Positions 26,524 through 36,631 are shown, counted from the stretch's first letter. The stretch is DNA of 64,000 nt from Pseudarthrobacter naphthalenicus (GCF_029076445.1 NZ_JARESG010000001.1:248001-312000), one strand, 5' to 3'. Program-made: numbers and translations. The notes: generated by a model from the letters alone, not told the origin.

Positions 26524-27472
26524 CGACCGGACAACCGTCACCCGCCGGGGACTGGCCGGCCTGGCCGCCGGCGTCGGCCTGGCCGTAGCGCTGACCGCGT
26601 GCGGCGGCGGCAACCCGCTGGCTACGCCAAGCACCAGCGCTGCAAGCGGCGGCGGCGGAGGCGGGTCCCTGGTGGTGGGCTCGGCGGACTTCCCCGAGAG
26701 CCAGATCATTGCGGAAATCTACGCGGGCGCGCTCAACGCCGCCGGCGTGACTGCCAGCACCAAGCCGAACATCGGCTCCCGCGAAATTTACGTCAAGGCC
26801 GTCCAGGACGGCTCGGTGGACCTGGTGCCGGACTACACCGGCAACCTGCTGTCCTACTTTGACGCCTCGGCCCCGGAAGTTGCAGCGGACGACGTCTATA
26901 AAGCCCTCCCCGGCAAGCTCCCGGACGGACTGGCGGTCCTGGACGCGTCAAAGGCCGAAGACAAGGACGCCATGGTGGTCACCAAGGCCACCGCCGAGAA
27001 ATACCAGCTGAAGTCCATCGAGGACCTGGCCAAGGTCTGCAAGGACCTGACCATGGGCGCGCCTGCCACCTTCGAGACCCGGCCCTACGGCTTCCCCGGC
27101 CTGAAGAAGAACTACGGCTGCGAAATGAAGGGGCTCAAGCCGTTCAGCGACGGTGGCGGCAACCTGACACTTCAGGCGCTGCTGACCGATGACGTCCAGG
27201 TGGCGGATATCTACACCACCACCCCGTCCATCGCGGACAACGACCTGGTGGTGCTGGACGACCCCAAGAACAACTTCAAAGCCCAGCAGGTCCTGCCGCT
27301 CTACAACAAGGCCAAGATGACAGACAAGGCCAAGGAAGCGCTGAACGGCGTGTCGAAGATCCTGACCACTGATGACCTGATCAACCTCAACCGGGCCGTC
27401 AGCGGGAGCCAGAAGCAGAACCCCAAGGATGCGGCGGCTTCCTGGCTGAAGGACAAAGGCATCGTGAAGTAA
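26513..27472 (+). CDS. Substrate-binding lipoprotein, OpuCC/OsmX-like
   Basis: A 319-residue lipoprotein with signal peptide and lipobox LTAC (Cys30); a twin Arg (RR, 11-12) suggests possible Tat export. A Gly/Ser linker follows, then a type II periplasmic-binding fold beginning with GSADFPESQIIAEIYAGAL, typical of the OpuAC/ProX-like family, and PDYTGNLL (about 103-110), a ligand-pocket segment. AAGGAGGTACCT gives a strong ribosome site. It closes the four-gene importer operon and is followed by a perfect terminator. Confidence 0.92.
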   Translation: MKDNDRTTVTRRGLAGLAAGVGLAVALTACGGGNPLATPSTSAASGGGGGGSLVVGSADFPESQIIAEIYAGALNAAGVTASTKPNIGSREIYVKAVQDGSVDLVPDYTGNLLSYFDASAPEVAADDVYKALPGKLPDGLAVLDASKAEDKDAMVVTKATAEKYQLKSIEDLAKVCKDLTMGAPATFETRPYGFPGLKKNYGCEMKGLKPFSDGGGNLTLQALLTDDVQVADIYTTTPSIADNDLVVLDDPKNNFKAQQVLPLYNKAKMTDKAKEALNGVSKILTTDDLINLNRAVSGSQKQNPKDAAASWLKDKGIVK

Positions 27473-27494
27473 CCTCCCACGTCCTGCGATGACC

Positions 27495-27539
27495 ACGACG
27501 GCGGCTGCCGGACCCACAAGGTCCGGCAGCCGCCGTCGT
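27495..27539 (+). terminator. Terminator of the OpuC-like operon
   Basis: A perfect 20-bp inverted repeat (27495-27514 with 27520-27539) around loop CACAA, 23 bases after the stop. The outer part begins ACGACGGCGGC, a start shared with the gltA terminator at 53282. Confidence 0.9.
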
Positions 27540-27606
27540 TCGCGGGACGCGCAGGTGTGTCCGAGGTCTCAACGGAAGCACATCCTTCCTGTGGCATATT
27601 TGATGG

Positions 27607-28827
27607 ATGGCAGAATTCAAGCAGTCCACCAAGCTTCGCAACGTCCTTTACGACATCCGTGGACCGATTCTCCTGGCCGCCCAGCAGATGGAGGCGGAGG
27701 GTCACCGCATCCTCAAGCTGAACATCGGAAACCCCGCGCCGTTTGGATTCGAAGCGCCGGACGCCATCCTGGTGGACATGATCCGCCACCTGCCGCATGC
27801 CCAGGGCTACAGCGACTCCCGCGGCATTTTCTCGGCCCGCACCGCCGTCTCGCAGTACTACCAGACCCGCGGCATCCAGAACATCCATGTTGACGACATC
27901 TACTTGGGCAACGGCGTCAGCGAGCTGATCACCATGTCCCTCATGGCGCTGCTCGACGTCGGCGATGAAGTGCTGATCCCGACGCCGGACTACCCGCTGT
28001 GGACCGCCTCCGTCGCCCTCGCCGGCGGCAAACCCGTGCACTACCTGTGCGACGAGGAATCCGGCTGGCAGCCCGACCTTGAGGACATGGAGGCCAAGAT
28101 CACGCCCCGGACCAAGGGCATCGTGGTGATCAACCCCAACAATCCCACCGGTGCCGTGTACCCGGAGGAGACGCTGAAAAAGATCGTGGCCCTCGCCGAA
28201 AAACACGGGCTGGTGATCTTCGCCGACGAGATCTACGAAAAAATCCTGTACGAAGACGCCGTGCACATCAACCTGGCCGGCCTGACGGGGGACGACGTCC
28301 TCTGCCTTACCTTCAGCGGTCTTTCCAAGGCCTACCGCGTGTGCGGCTACCGGGCCGGCTGGATGGCCATTTCCGGGCCCAAGAAGGATGCCGCAGACTA
28401 CCTGGAGGGCATCAGCCTGCTGGCGAACATGCGCCTGTGCGCGAACGTTCCGGCCCAGCACGCCATCCAGACGGCCCTCGGCGGCTACCAGAGCATCAAC
28501 GACCTGATCCTGCCCGGAGGCCGGCTGCTCGAGCAGCGCAACAAGGCCTACGACATGCTCAACGCCATTCCCGGGGTCAGCACGCAGCAGGCACGGGGGG
28601 CCATGTACCTCTTCCCGAAACTCGACCCCGAGGTCTACCACATCCGTGACGACGAGAAGTTCGTCCTGGATCTCCTCCGCGAGCAAAAAATCCTGGTCTC
28701 GCACGGCAGGGCCTTCAACTGGGTCCGCCCGGACCACTTCCGGATGGTAACCCTGCCGCTGGTGAAGGACCTCGAAGAGGCCATCAACCGCATGGGGGAC
28801 TTCCTGAGCAGGTACAAAGGGAACTAG
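27607..28827 (+). CDS. alaA: Alanine/aspartate-type PLP aminotransferase (AlaA)
   Basis: A 406-residue fold type I aminotransferase, closely matching E. coli AlaA along its length: KLNIGNPAPFGF near the N-terminus, the NPNNPTGAVY motif (about 178-187), and the Schiff-base lysine Lys241 in GLSKAYR. It probably makes alanine from pyruvate and glutamate. ATG 27607 is chosen since CATATT lies 6 bp upstream with no ribosome site; ATG 27603 is out of frame. The downstream PPK2 gene has its own ribosome site and may be a separate unit. Confidence 0.93.
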   Translation: MAEFKQSTKLRNVLYDIRGPILLAAQQMEAEGHRILKLNIGNPAPFGFEAPDAILVDMIRHLPHAQGYSDSRGIFSARTAVSQYYQTRGIQNIHVDDIYLGNGVSELITMSLMALLDVGDEVLIPTPDYPLWTASVALAGGKPVHYLCDEESGWQPDLEDMEAKITPRTKGIVVINPNNPTGAVYPEETLKKIVALAEKHGLVIFADEIYEKILYEDAVHINLAGLTGDDVLCLTFSGLSKAYRVCGYRAGWMAISGPKKDAADYLEGISLLANMRLCANVPAQHAIQTALGGYQSINDLILPGGRLLEQRNKAYDMLNAIPGVSTQQARGAMYLFPKLDPEVYHIRDDEKFVLDLLREQKILVSHGRAFNWVRPDHFRMVTLPLVKDLEEAINRMGDFLSRYKGN

Positions 28828-28876
28828 CCTGTGGTGACGCGCTTCTTGGCGCGCGGAACGATCGGAAGGGACCGCC

Positions 28877-29731
28877 GTGGCCGGAATCGTGGAATTTGAG
28901 AAGCATCCTGCCGACACGCTGAAGGTGGGGAAAGGTTTCTCCCTTGCCAAGGCTGACCCTGATGCGACCCCTGGGTACAGCGGAAACAAGGCCGACGGTG
29001 AGGCCCTGCTGGCCGATCTGGACGGAAAGCTCACGGCCTTGCAGGAAATGTTGTTTGCAGAGTCCCGGTTCGGCGGCAGGAAGCGGATCCTCCTGGTGCT
29101 GCAGGCCATGGACACGGCCGGCAAGGGCGGGATCGTCAATCACGTCATGGCCACCATGGATCCGCAGGGCGTCCAGTTCAAGGCATTCAAGGCGCCCACC
29201 GAGGAGGAGAAGTCCTACGATTTCCTCTGGCGGATCGAGAAGGCCGTCCCCGCTGCTGGCATGGTGGGGATCTTCGACCGCTCCCACTATGAGGATGTCC
29301 TCATCCACAAGGTCCACAACTGGGTAACCCCTGAGGAACTCAAGCGCCGGTACCGTGCCATCAACGAGTTTGAGCGGCGGCAGACCGATGCGGGCACCAC
29401 GGTCATCAAGGTGATGCTCAACATCAGCAAGGACGAACAGAAGGCCCGGCTCCTGGCCAGGCTTGACGACCCCGCCAAACACTGGAAGTACAGTGGCGGC
29501 GATCTGAAGGAACGCGCCTTCTGGCAGGACTACATGGACGCTTACCAGGCCGCCTTCGACGAGACCAGCAAGGATCACGCGCCCTGGTACGTGGTTCCAG
29601 CCAACAAGAAATGGTATGCGAGGATCGCGGTGCAGCAGTTGGTCCTCGCTGCGCTCAGCGACCTCCGGCTGGAATGGCCGAAAGCTGAGTTCGATGTCCC
29701 GATCGAACGGGAGCTGGTGGAACGCTCCTAG
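28877..29731 (+). CDS. ppk2: Polyphosphate kinase 2 family protein
   Basis: A 284-residue PPK2 of single-domain length, using polyphosphate to phosphorylate nucleotides or the reverse. The Walker A-type loop MDTAGKGG is at 78-85, the Walker B region [10 protein letters not shown] at 131-140, and the lid module lies near 175-200 ([13 protein letters not shown]). AAGGGACC precedes the GTG at 28877. Which nucleotide it prefers (AMP, ADP or GDP class) cannot be read here. Its stop TAG overlaps the stop of xseB on the other strand (CTAG). Confidence 0.92.
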   Translation: MAGIVEFEKHPADTLKVGKGFSLAKADPDATPGYSGNKADGEALLADLDGKLTALQEMLFAESRFGGRKRILLVLQAMDTAGKGGIVNHVMATMDPQGVQFKAFKAPTEEEKSYDFLWRIEKAVPAAGMVGIFDRSHYEDVLIHKVHNWVTPEELKRRYRAINEFERRQTDAGTTVIKVMLNISKDEQKARLLARLDDPAKHWKYSGGDLKERAFWQDYMDAYQAAFDETSKDHAPWYVVPANKKWYARIAVQQLVLAALSDLRLEWPKAEFDVPIERELVERS

Positions 29732-29946
29732 AGGGGCTGGTCGCGGGCGGCAGCGAGCCGCTTGCGTGCCCCTTCCAGCCACTCCTCGCAGCGCTTGGCC
29801 AGGGCTTCACCACGCTCCCACAGCGCCAGGGATTCCTCGAGGCTGGCACCGCCGGCCTCCAGCTTGCCCACCACCAGGACCAGCTGCTCGCGGGCTTCCT
29901 CGTAGCTGAGGGCGTCGATTTCCGGATCAGGCTTTGTCTCGGGCAT
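29728..29946 (-). CDS. xseB: Exodeoxyribonuclease VII small subunit
   Basis: A 72-residue helical protein, [40 protein letters not shown], typical of XseB. It forms a complex with XseA, which degrades single-stranded DNA from both ends. The ATG at 29946 has AAGGAGAAACAC upstream. It overlaps the end of xseA by 20 bases, so the two are cotranslated. It meets ppk2 tail to tail at CTAG. Confidence 0.95.
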   Translation of the reverse strand: MPETKPDPEIDALSYEEAREQLVLVVGKLEAGGASLEESLALWERGEALAKRCEEWLEGARKRLAAARDQPL

Positions 29947-31252
29947 GTGTTTCTCCTTGTGTAAGTTCGCCGGTGGAGGTGGCGCCGAACCGGCCGTCGG
30001 CGACCCGCACGGACAATGCTGTCCCGCTGGGCGCCTCGGAAGGGTTGCGGACCACCGCATGGCCGGCTGCTTCCGTGGGCCGGACGGGCCGGCCGTCGGC
30101 GAGTTCCACGACCGCGTAGCCGCGGTCGAGCGTCTTTTGCGGCGACAATGAGCGCACCTGGGCCTGCAGATGGATCAGCTGGTCAGTCGCCCGGACCACG
30201 GTTGAGCTGACGGCTGCCGACGACCGCCTCAGGAGCCGTTCGAGTTCCTCAGCGCGCACCGTGACCATGCCCTCGGGGCTGGCAAGGACCGGCCGGGAAT
30301 GGAGTGACGCGAGCCGGTCCGTCTCGCGCTCCACCAGCCTGGCAATGCACCGCCGCAGGTATTCCCGCGCCTGCCGCACGCTGGCCAGTTCTTCGGCAAC
30401 GTCAGGCACGATTCGCTTGGCGGCGTCGGTGGGTGTCGAGGCGCGAAGATCGGCGACGTCGTCGAGCAGGGGCCGGTCCGCCTCGTGGCCGATGGCACTG
30501 ACGACCGGAGTGACCGCTGCGGCCACGGCGCGGATCAGTTCCTCGCTGTTGAACGGCAGCAGATCCTCCAGCGCCCCGCCGCCGCGGGCGATGACAATGA
30601 CGTCCACGTCCTGGCGGCCGTCCAGCTCCCGAAGGGCACGGACGATCTGGGACACCGCGGTGTTGCCCTGGACGGCGACTTCGCGGATTTCGAATTCAAC
30701 CGCCGGCCAGCGCAGGGCGGCATTTTGCAGGACGTCCTTCTTCGCGTCCGAGTCGCGCCCGGTGATCAGCCCGATCCTGTGCGGGAGCATCGGGAGCGGC
30801 TTCTTCCTTGAATCGGCAAAGAGCCCCTCGGCGGCGAGAGCCTGGCGAAGGCGTTCGATGCGGGCCAGGAGGTCGCCCAGGCCAACTGGCCGGATGTCCC
30901 GGACCTGCATGTTCAGGCGGCCGGTCTTGAGCCAGAACTCCGGTTTGAGCAGCGCCACCACGCGGGAGCCACGCTCCAGCGGCAGGTTCTGCCGGTCAAG
31001 GATCTTGGTCCAGACGGACGCAGGCAGCGAAACTTCCGCATCCACGTCCCGCAGCGTCAGGTAGGCGTTGCCTCCGCGGCGGTTCATTTCGATGACCTGG
31101 CCCTCCACCCAGGCTGCCGGCGCACGGTCGATATGGATCTTGAGTTTCTGGGAGAGTAGCTGCAGGGGCCACGGATTGTCCGGGGTGGTGTCGGCGGCGG
31201 TGGCGGGAAGAGTCGACGCGCCGGTGCCGGGAAGGGCAGCCTGTTCAGACAT
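29927..31252 (-). CDS. xseA: Exodeoxyribonuclease VII large subunit
   Basis: A 441-residue subunit. An N-terminal OB fold (about 25-125; [22 protein letters not shown]) is followed by the nuclease domain with [32 protein letters not shown] and [23 protein letters not shown], and a coiled-coil rich C-terminus. The frame is open upstream to ATG 31348, which would place the start in the inverted repeat at 31317-31367; ATG 31252 (MSEQAALPG) gives a normal-length family N-terminus but has a poor ribosome site, so the start is uncertain. Confidence 0.95.
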   Translation of the reverse strand: MSEQAALPGTGASTLPATAADTTPDNPWPLQLLSQKLKIHIDRAPAAWVEGQVIEMNRRGGNAYLTLRDVDAEVSLPASVWTKILDRQNLPLERGSRVVALLKPEFWLKTGRLNMQVRDIRPVGLGDLLARIERLRQALAAEGLFADSRKKPLPMLPHRIGLITGRDSDAKKDVLQNAALRWPAVEFEIREVAVQGNTAVSQIVRALRELDGRQDVDVIVIARGGGALEDLLPFNSEELIRAVAAAVTPVVSAIGHEADRPLLDDVADLRASTPTDAAKRIVPDVAEELASVRQAREYLRRCIARLVERETDRLASLHSRPVLASPEGMVTVRAEELERLLRRSSAAVSSTVVRATDQLIHLQAQVRSLSPQKTLDRGYAVVELADGRPVRPTEAAGHAVVRNPSEAPSGTALSVRVADGRFGATSTGELTQGETHARDKA

Positions 31253-31316
31253 GTGCTGTGCCCCGGGGAGGTGTAGCTGGAGGCATGGCAGGTCCTTTGT
31301 TCGCAAGTGCAGGTGC

Positions 31317-31367
31317 AGCTTATGGATAAGGTTGGTGGCGGCTGTCATTCAACCTTATCCATAAGCT
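31317..31367. repeat. Perfect 18-bp inverted repeat with paired CTTAT-NN-ATAAG motifs
   Basis: AGCTTATGGATAAGGTTG (31317-31334) and its exact reverse complement (31350-31367), 15 bases apart. Each arm contains CTTAT-NN-ATAAG, itself a palindrome. It lies in the divergent intergenic region between xseA and the membrane-protein gene at 31447. No T run follows on either side, so a terminator is less likely than an operator or processed RNA element. Confidence 0.85.
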
Positions 31368-31446
31368 CTACCACCCGGGGCTGACATCCCCTGTCCGGGG
31401 ACCGGCCCTATGATGGCTTAGCCGCCCCAACCAGTAAGGACCCGTT

Positions 31447-32298
31447 TTGCGTACCTTTGTCTCGGCCGTCGCTGCCGTTCTTGGCCTTCTGCTGTCCGCC
31501 GTGGCAATCCCGGCGATCTGGGCTGACCGCAACATCGTCCAGGAGGATGGGTTCGTAGCGCTGGCGGCACCGCTCGGGCAGGACGCCGGGTTCCAGCAAC
31601 GGCTGGCGGCCGCAACCGTGGGCACCATCGACACCGCCGCGGTACCGGACGCCCTTGCCGGTCTGGTCAAGCCGGTCCTTGAAGCAGCGGCAGGATCCCT
31701 GACAGGGCTGCCCGGTTACCCTGCGGCCTGGGAGGAAACTCTGCGCCGGAGCCACCGGCTCAGCTTCGCCGACCCGGCCGCATCGCCTCGCGAAGCGGAC
31801 TCGTCGTCGTCGCTCACCTTGGACGTTGCACCCCTGGTGGCGCTGGCGACAGGGGAAATCTCCCGCGCAACCGGGCTGCCGCTGGATGCGCCGAAACAAA
31901 CGCTGATCAAGGTTGGGCAGTCGGGCCAGCGCCAGCTGATCGCAGGCCTGACCGCGTACGCTCCGCTGGGTTATCCAATGGCCATCGGCGCTGGAATTGC
32001 GTTCGCCCTGGCCCTGGTGGCCGCCCGCCGCAAATGGACAGTGCTCGTCTGTGTGGGCTTCGGGGCCCTCGTGCTGGCGGGCCTGTGGACCCTCGGCTCC
32101 GCCGCGGCGCGCGACGCGGTGCTGCGGACAGCCAGCGGCAATGGCATCGCGGACATGTTCAAGAACGAGTTCGTGGCGGCTGCTTCCAATAGCTTCGGAC
32201 CGTGGGTCACGGGAGCCCTCATTGCCGGCGGTGCGCTTCTCGTTGCAGGCCTTGTGACCAGGATCGCGTCGCCGGGGCGGCGACGGCCCAACCGGTAG
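31447..32298 (+). CDS. Conserved membrane protein
   Basis: A 283-residue protein starting with TTG (AAGGA at 9 bases). The N-terminus resembles a signal anchor (FVSAVAAVLGLLLSAVAIPAIWA, 4-26), then an extracellular region of about 145 residues, then three hydrophobic segments at about 177-197, 203-220 and 253-272. No catalytic motif is visible. The neighbouring ispH lies 9 bases downstream on the same strand but has its own -10 box. I do not recognise a named family. Confidence 0.7.
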   Translation: MRTFVSAVAAVLGLLLSAVAIPAIWADRNIVQEDGFVALAAPLGQDAGFQQRLAAATVGTIDTAAVPDALAGLVKPVLEAAAGSLTGLPGYPAAWEETLRRSHRLSFADPAASPREADSSSSLTLDVAPLVALATGEISRATGLPLDAPKQTLIKVGQSGQRQLIAGLTAYAPLGYPMAIGAGIAFALALVAARRKWTVLVCVGFGALVLAGLWTLGSAAARDAVLRTASGNGIADMFKNEFVAAASNSFGPWVTGALIAGGALLVAGLVTRIASPGRRRPNR

Positions 32299-32301
32299 CA
32301 T
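32296..32301 (+). promoter_or_regulatory. -10 box of ispH (leaderless)
   Basis: TAGCAT exactly 6 bp before the ATG at 32308. The GGAGGC between box and ATG is too close to the start to act as a ribosome site. Confidence 0.5.
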
Positions 32302-32307
32302 GGAGGC

Positions 32308-33384
32308 ATGACCTCCTCCGTTTCCCTTTCGATGCCAACTGTCCCGCGAAGGCGGCGCTCGCCTGAGGAAGTATCTGCCGCAGCGCCGGTATCAGGCCCC
32401 AAAAAGGTCCTGCTCGCAGCTCCCCGAGGCTATTGCGCCGGCGTGGACCGGGCAGTCATAGCGGTGGAAAAGGCCCTGGAGCACTACGGCCCGCCCGTGT
32501 ATGTCCGCAAGCAGATAGTGCACAACGTCCACGTGGTGAGCTCGCTCGAGGCCCAGGGCGCCATCTTTGTGGACGAAACCGACGAAGTGCCCGAAGGCGC
32601 CCTCGTGATTTTTTCCGCCCATGGCGTGTCGCCCGCGGTGGTTCAGTCGGCCGAGGACCGCGGCCTGCGCACCATCGACGCCACCTGCCCCCTGGTGACC
32701 AAGGTCCACAAGGAAGCCGTCAGGTTCGCCAAGGATGACTTCGATATCCTCCTGATCGGCCACGACGGTCACGAGGAAGTTGAAGGTACGGCCGGCGAAG
32801 CCCCCGAACACATCCAAATCATCAACGGCCCGCACGAAGTGGACAAGGTCACCGTCCGGGATCCCGAAAAGGTCATCTGGCTCTCCCAGACCACGCTGAG
32901 CGTCGACGAGACGATGGAGACCGTGCGGCTGCTCAAGGAGCGGTTCCCCACGCTGCAGGATCCGCCCAGCGATGACATCTGCTACGCCACCACCAACCGC
33001 CAGGTGGCCATCAAGAAGATCTCGCCCCAGGCCGACCTCGTCATTGTGGTGGGATCAGCGAATTCGTCGAACTCGGTCCGGCTGGTAGAAGTCGCCCTGG
33101 AGTATGGCGCCAAAGCTTCCTACCGCGTGGACTTCGCCAATGAAGTGGACGAGGCCTGGTTCGAAGGGGTCGCGACCGTGGGTGTCACGTCCGGCGCTTC
33201 GGTTCCGGAGGTCCTGGTCACAGATGTCCTGCGCCTGCTTGCGGACTATGGCTACGGCTCGGTGGAGGAAGTGGTCACCGCCGAGGAAGACCTGCTGTTC
33301 TCCCTGCCCAAGGAACTCCGCGCAACCCTGAAGGAAGCCGGTGACGTCAGCCGCGCCCTCGGCGGACGCCGGTCACGCGACTGA
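32308..33384 (+). CDS. ispH: 4-hydroxy-3-methylbut-2-enyl diphosphate reductase
   Basis: A 358-residue [4Fe-4S] enzyme that makes IPP and DMAPP in the last step of the non-mevalonate isoprenoid pathway. The three cluster cysteines are Cys43 ([10 protein letters not shown]), Cys127 (DATCPLV) and Cys225 ([10 protein letters not shown]), and the conserved histidines are in VHNVHVV and SAHGVSP. An extra 30-residue hydrophilic N-terminus precedes the core, as in several actinobacterial IspH proteins. A terminator follows the stop, shared with the convergent rmuC. Confidence 0.97.
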   Translation: MTSSVSLSMPTVPRRRRSPEEVSAAAPVSGPKKVLLAAPRGYCAGVDRAVIAVEKALEHYGPPVYVRKQIVHNVHVVSSLEAQGAIFVDETDEVPEGALVIFSAHGVSPAVVQSAEDRGLRTIDATCPLVTKVHKEAVRFAKDDFDILLIGHDGHEEVEGTAGEAPEHIQIINGPHEVDKVTVRDPEKVIWLSQTTLSVDETMETVRLLKERFPTLQDPPSDDICYATTNRQVAIKKISPQADLVIVVGSANSSNSVRLVEVALEYGAKASYRVDFANEVDEAWFEGVATVGVTSGASVPEVLVTDVLRLLADYGYGSVEEVVTAEEDLLFSLPKELRATLKEAGDVSRALGGRRSRD

Positions 33385-33439
33385 CATCCGCACGCGACTG
33401 GCATCCCGCAACTGACGGGGCCCCAACAGCCAGGCCGGC

Positions 33440-33470
33440 GCTTGGCCTCCCGGTAATCGGGAGGCCAAGC
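33440..33470. terminator. Bidirectional terminator between ispH and rmuC
   Basis: A perfect 13-bp stem (33440-33452 with 33458-33470), loop GTAAT. The genes converge here, so the hairpin can serve both. Confidence 0.85.
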
Positions 33471-33496
33471 GTGGCTGCCGTACTCCGGCTTCTGTT

Positions 33497-34726
33497 TTAG
33501 GCTGCCTCGTCGTCCTGCTGAAGTTCCGGGGCGGCCAGCGACCGTGGCGTGACTTCCAACGCCGGCGGGGTCAGCAGCCCTGACTCATCCATCGCATTGA
33601 GTTTCCGTGCCGTGGGCAGGATGCGGGCCTCCAGGGTGCCGATCAGGGAGTTATAGCGGTCCACGGAAGATTTCAGTGAGGACCCGAGCTTTCCGACGTT
33701 GTCGCCCAGGGTTCCCATGCGTTCGTAGAGCTGGCGGGCAAGATCGAAAAGTTCGCGGGCGTTGTCCGTCAGCACATCCTGGCGCCAGGTGAAGGCCACC
33801 GATTTCAGCACGGCCAAAAGCGTGCTTGGTGAGGCGAGCACCACGTTCCGGGACAAGGCATGGTCCAGGAGCGTTGCGTCCGCGGTGAGCGCTGCCGCCA
33901 GAATCGATTCCGCCGGCAGGAAGCAGATCACCAGCTCGGGGGAGTTGCCGGGGATGTCCCAGTACTTTTTGCTGCTGAGCGCGTCCACGTGGGCGCGCAG
34001 GGCCTTGGCATGGGCGGCGAGCAGCGCCTGCTGGGAAACGGTACCCTGCGTTCCGCGGGCGTTGGCCGCGGACGGCTCCAAAGCGGATCCGGACCCCAGC
34101 TCCTGCGCTTCAAGATATGAGGACAGCGGCACCTTGGCGTCCACCACAAGCTGCTTTTCGCCTGGAAGCTGCACCACCAGGTCCGGCCTGATGGTCGAGT
34201 CGCCCCCTGCGCTGTGCACCTGCTCCAGGAAGTCGACGTGCTTGAGCATCCCCGAGGCCTCCACCACACGGCGCAGCTGCACTTCGCCCCACTGGCCGCG
34301 GGCACTGTTTGAACGGAGCGCCGACTCGAGGGCATGCGTGGAACGGATCAACTGGGCATCGGACAGCCGGGCTTCCTGCAGCTGCTGAGCCAGCTGACCG
34401 TACTGTTCGAGGCGGTCCCGCTCCAGGAGAGCCACCTGCTGCTGCACGGCGGTCAGCTTTTCCGCCACCGGGGCCAGCGCACGGAGGACGTTGCCGTCCT
34501 GGCTGCGGGACTCACCCAGCTCACGGTTCTGTACGCTCAGAAGCCGCCGCTCGGCGTCGGCCGCTGCGAACTGCGCGTTGACCTCGGAAAGGCGCGCGGA
34601 GACGGCGTCGAAGTCTTCTTCCAGCGCCTGCGTACGCCGACGCAGGAGCAGGTAGGCGGCAACGGCGCCGGCAACGGCACCGAGTAACAGCATCAACAGG
34701 GCAAGAATCACGGCTAAAGCATCCAT
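33497..34726 (-). CDS. rmuC: DNA recombination protein RmuC
   Basis: A 409-residue protein with an N-terminal membrane anchor (ALAVILALLMLLLGAVAGAVAAYLLL, 3-28), then a coiled coil (about 35-130; Gln/Glu/Arg rich) and the RmuC nuclease-like domain (about 140-350; RGQWGEVQLRRVVEASGM, IRPDLVVQLPGEKQLVVDAKVPL). RmuC limits DNA inversion at repeats in E. coli. The ATG at 34726 begins MDALAVIL; longer frames upstream add non-membrane sequence. CACAGT lies 6 bp before the ATG. Confidence 0.92.
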   Translation of the reverse strand: MDALAVILALLMLLLGAVAGAVAAYLLLRRRTQALEEDFDAVSARLSEVNAQFAAADAERRLLSVQNRELGESRSQDGNVLRALAPVAEKLTAVQQQVALLERDRLEQYGQLAQQLQEARLSDAQLIRSTHALESALRSNSARGQWGEVQLRRVVEASGMLKHVDFLEQVHSAGGDSTIRPDLVVQLPGEKQLVVDAKVPLSSYLEAQELGSGSALEPSAANARGTQGTVSQQALLAAHAKALRAHVDALSSKKYWDIPGNSPELVICFLPAESILAAALTADATLLDHALSRNVVLASPSTLLAVLKSVAFTWRQDVLTDNARELFDLARQLYERMGTLGDNVGKLGSSLKSSVDRYNSLIGTLEARILPTARKLNAMDESGLLTPPALEVTPRSLAAPELQQDDEAA

Positions 34727-34841
34727 AGCCTCACTGTGGCATGGCCCTCTGACATTTTCCGGAAGCGACGTATTCCGCTCGCCGTCCGCGCCGGTTCCCG
34801 GCGCGTTCGGCCCTGCCGGGGCCGAGATGTGCCGCAACCGG

Positions 34842-34847
34842 TAGAAT
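34842..34847 (+). promoter_or_regulatory. -10 box of ychF
   Basis: TAGAAT 8 bp before the GTG at 34856, with no ribosome site between; the gene is probably leaderless or has a very short leader. Confidence 0.5.
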
Positions 34848-34855
34848 CAATACTC

Positions 34856-35941
34856 GTGGCTCTTACTATTGGCATCGTCGGACTGCCCAACGTCGGCAAA
34901 TCAACCCTTTTCAACGCACTGACCCGCAACCAGGTGCTGGCGGCGAACTATCCGTTCGCCACCATCGAACCGAACGTGGGTGTCGTGAACCTGCCGGATC
35001 CCCGGCTCAAGCAGCTCGCGGAGATCTTCGGCTCCCAGCGGCTGCTGCCCGCGCCGGTGTCCTTCGTGGACATTGCCGGTATCGTCAAGGGCGCGTCCGA
35101 GGGCGAAGGCCTGGGCAACAAGTTCCTGGCCAACATCCGCGAGGCGGAGGCAATCGCCCAGGTGGTCCGCGTGTTCGATGACCCGGATGTCATCCACGTG
35201 GACGGCAAGGTGGATCCCCGCTCGGACATGGAGACCATCAACACGGAGCTGATCCTGGCTGACCTTCAGACGATCGAAAACGCCATTCCGCGGATCGAAA
35301 AAGAAGTCAAGATCAAGAAGCGGGACGCAGCCGAGCTCGCAGCCATTAAGGCGGCCCAGGCGGTCCTGGAACGCGGGGACACCATCTTCTCCTCGATCAC
35401 CAGCGACAAACTGGAGATGGAGCACCTCAAGGAGCTCAGCCTCCTGACCGCCAAGCCCTTCATCTACGTCTTCAACGCAGACGAAGGCATCCTGGGCAGC
35501 CCGGAAAAGCAGGACGAGCTCCGCTCCCTGGTTGCACCGGCGGACGCAATTTTCCTCGACGCCAAGCTCGAGTCCGACCTCGTGGAGCTGGACGAAGAAG
35601 AGGCCCGCGAGATGCTGGAGATGAACGGGCAGGATGAGTCCGGCCTGGACCAGCTGGCCCGCGTCGGCTTCCACACCCTCGGCCTGCAGACCTACCTGAC
35701 GGCTGGCCCCAAGGAAACCCGGGCCTGGACCATCCACCAGGGTGATACGGCCCCGCAGGCAGCCGGCGTGATCCATTCCGACTTCCAGCGCGGTTTCATC
35801 AAGGCTGAAGTGGTTTCGTTCGATGACCTCATCGAGGCCGGGTCCATGGCCGAAGCCAAGTCCCGCGGCAAGGTCCGGATCGAAGGCAAAGAGTACGTGA
35901 TGGCCGACGGCGACGTGGTGGAGTTCCGGTTTAACGTCTAA
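34856..35941 (+). CDS. ychF: Redox-regulated ATPase/GTPase YchF (OLA1 family)
   Basis: A 361-residue P-loop protein of the Obg-like family. G1 is GLPNVGKST (8-16), G3 is [20 protein letters not shown], and the G4 position is NADEG rather than NKxD, matching the family that prefers ATP. A coiled-coil insertion (about 120-200) and a C-terminal TGS domain (about 278-361) follow. The GTG at 34856 gives the conserved N-terminus [12 protein letters not shown]; a much longer upstream frame is not coding-like. Confidence 0.97.
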   Translation: MALTIGIVGLPNVGKSTLFNALTRNQVLAANYPFATIEPNVGVVNLPDPRLKQLAEIFGSQRLLPAPVSFVDIAGIVKGASEGEGLGNKFLANIREAEAIAQVVRVFDDPDVIHVDGKVDPRSDMETINTELILADLQTIENAIPRIEKEVKIKKRDAAELAAIKAAQAVLERGDTIFSSITSDKLEMEHLKELSLLTAKPFIYVFNADEGILGSPEKQDELRSLVAPADAIFLDAKLESDLVELDEEEAREMLEMNGQDESGLDQLARVGFHTLGLQTYLTAGPKETRAWTIHQGDTAPQAAGVIHSDFQRGFIKAEVVSFDDLIEAGSMAEAKSRGKVRIEGKEYVMADGDVVEFRFNV

Positions 35942-35964
35942 CGTTTCGCTTTGGCAGTACAACA

Positions 35965-36004
35965 ACGCAGCTCAGTCATTTGAAGTCGACTGAGCTGCGT
36001 CGTT
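35965..36004 (+). terminator. Terminator of ychF
   Basis: A 13-bp perfect stem (35965-35977 with 35988-36000) with a 10-base loop, followed by CGTTT. It could also serve the convergent acetyltransferase gene ending at 36041. Confidence 0.8.
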
Positions 36005-36040
36005 TATGTCTCCGTAATCGTCCCGGCCCAGTGCACGGAA

Positions 36041-36625
36041 TCATCCCTCCGGCACCGTGCCGACCTGCTTCGCTGGCACGCCGACGACCACTGCCCCGGC
36101 TGGGACGTCCTTGGTGACGACCGCACCCGCGCCGACGACTGCCCCATCGCCAATGCTCACGCCCGGCAATACTGTCACGTTGGCCCCAAACCACACGCCC
36201 CGGCCGATTACAACGCGGGCCGGGTGCATATCGGCCCGCCTGCTCGGCAACATGTCATGGTTCAACGTTGTGATCACGGCGTTGTGGCCGATGAGGGATC
36301 CATCGCCGATGTCGATGCCGCCTTGGTCCTGGAACCGGCAGCCGCTGTTGACGAACACATCCTCACCGAAACTAATGTTCTTGCCAAAGTCAGCGCTGAA
36401 CGGTGGGAAGAGTTGCAAGGAATCGGGGACTTGGCTCCCGATCAGTTCACTCATCAGGGTCCTTACCTCAGCGGGGGAGTTGTAGCGCCCGTTGAGAGTG
36501 GCGGTGACGCGCAGCGACTCCTGACTCGCGGCCAGCATAGCCTCGTGGTGCGGCGAACCGCCGGGGATCGTCTCCCCGGCATTCAGCGCAGTCAGCAGGT
36601 CCTTGAGTCCTTGAATTTTGGCCAT
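36041..36625 (-). CDS. Hexapeptide-repeat O-acetyltransferase (Maa/LacA-like)
   Basis: A 194-residue left-handed beta-helix acetyltransferase. The N-terminal 60 residues form the maltose acetyltransferase cap, then come hexapeptide turns ([61 protein letters not shown]). The catalytic His is in TTLNHDM. It transfers acetyl from acetyl-CoA to a sugar or nodulation-factor-type acceptor; the substrate is not defined. A -10 box (TATCGT) lies 6 bp before the ATG. It is divergent from the SDR gene. Confidence 0.9.
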   Translation of the reverse strand: MAKIQGLKDLLTALNAGETIPGGSPHHEAMLAASQESLRVTATLNGRYNSPAEVRTLMSELIGSQVPDSLQLFPPFSADFGKNISFGEDVFVNSGCRFQDQGGIDIGDGSLIGHNAVITTLNHDMLPSRRADMHPARVVIGRGVWFGANVTVLPGVSIGDGAVVGAGAVVTKDVPAGAVVVGVPAKQVGTVPEG

Positions 36626-36631
36626 GGGCCC

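Noticed and set aside
27301..29139. Long minus-strand frame across the OpuC-like, alaA and ppk2 genes
   Set aside because: It covers three well-supported genes on the plus strand, crosses a terminator and has no motifs.
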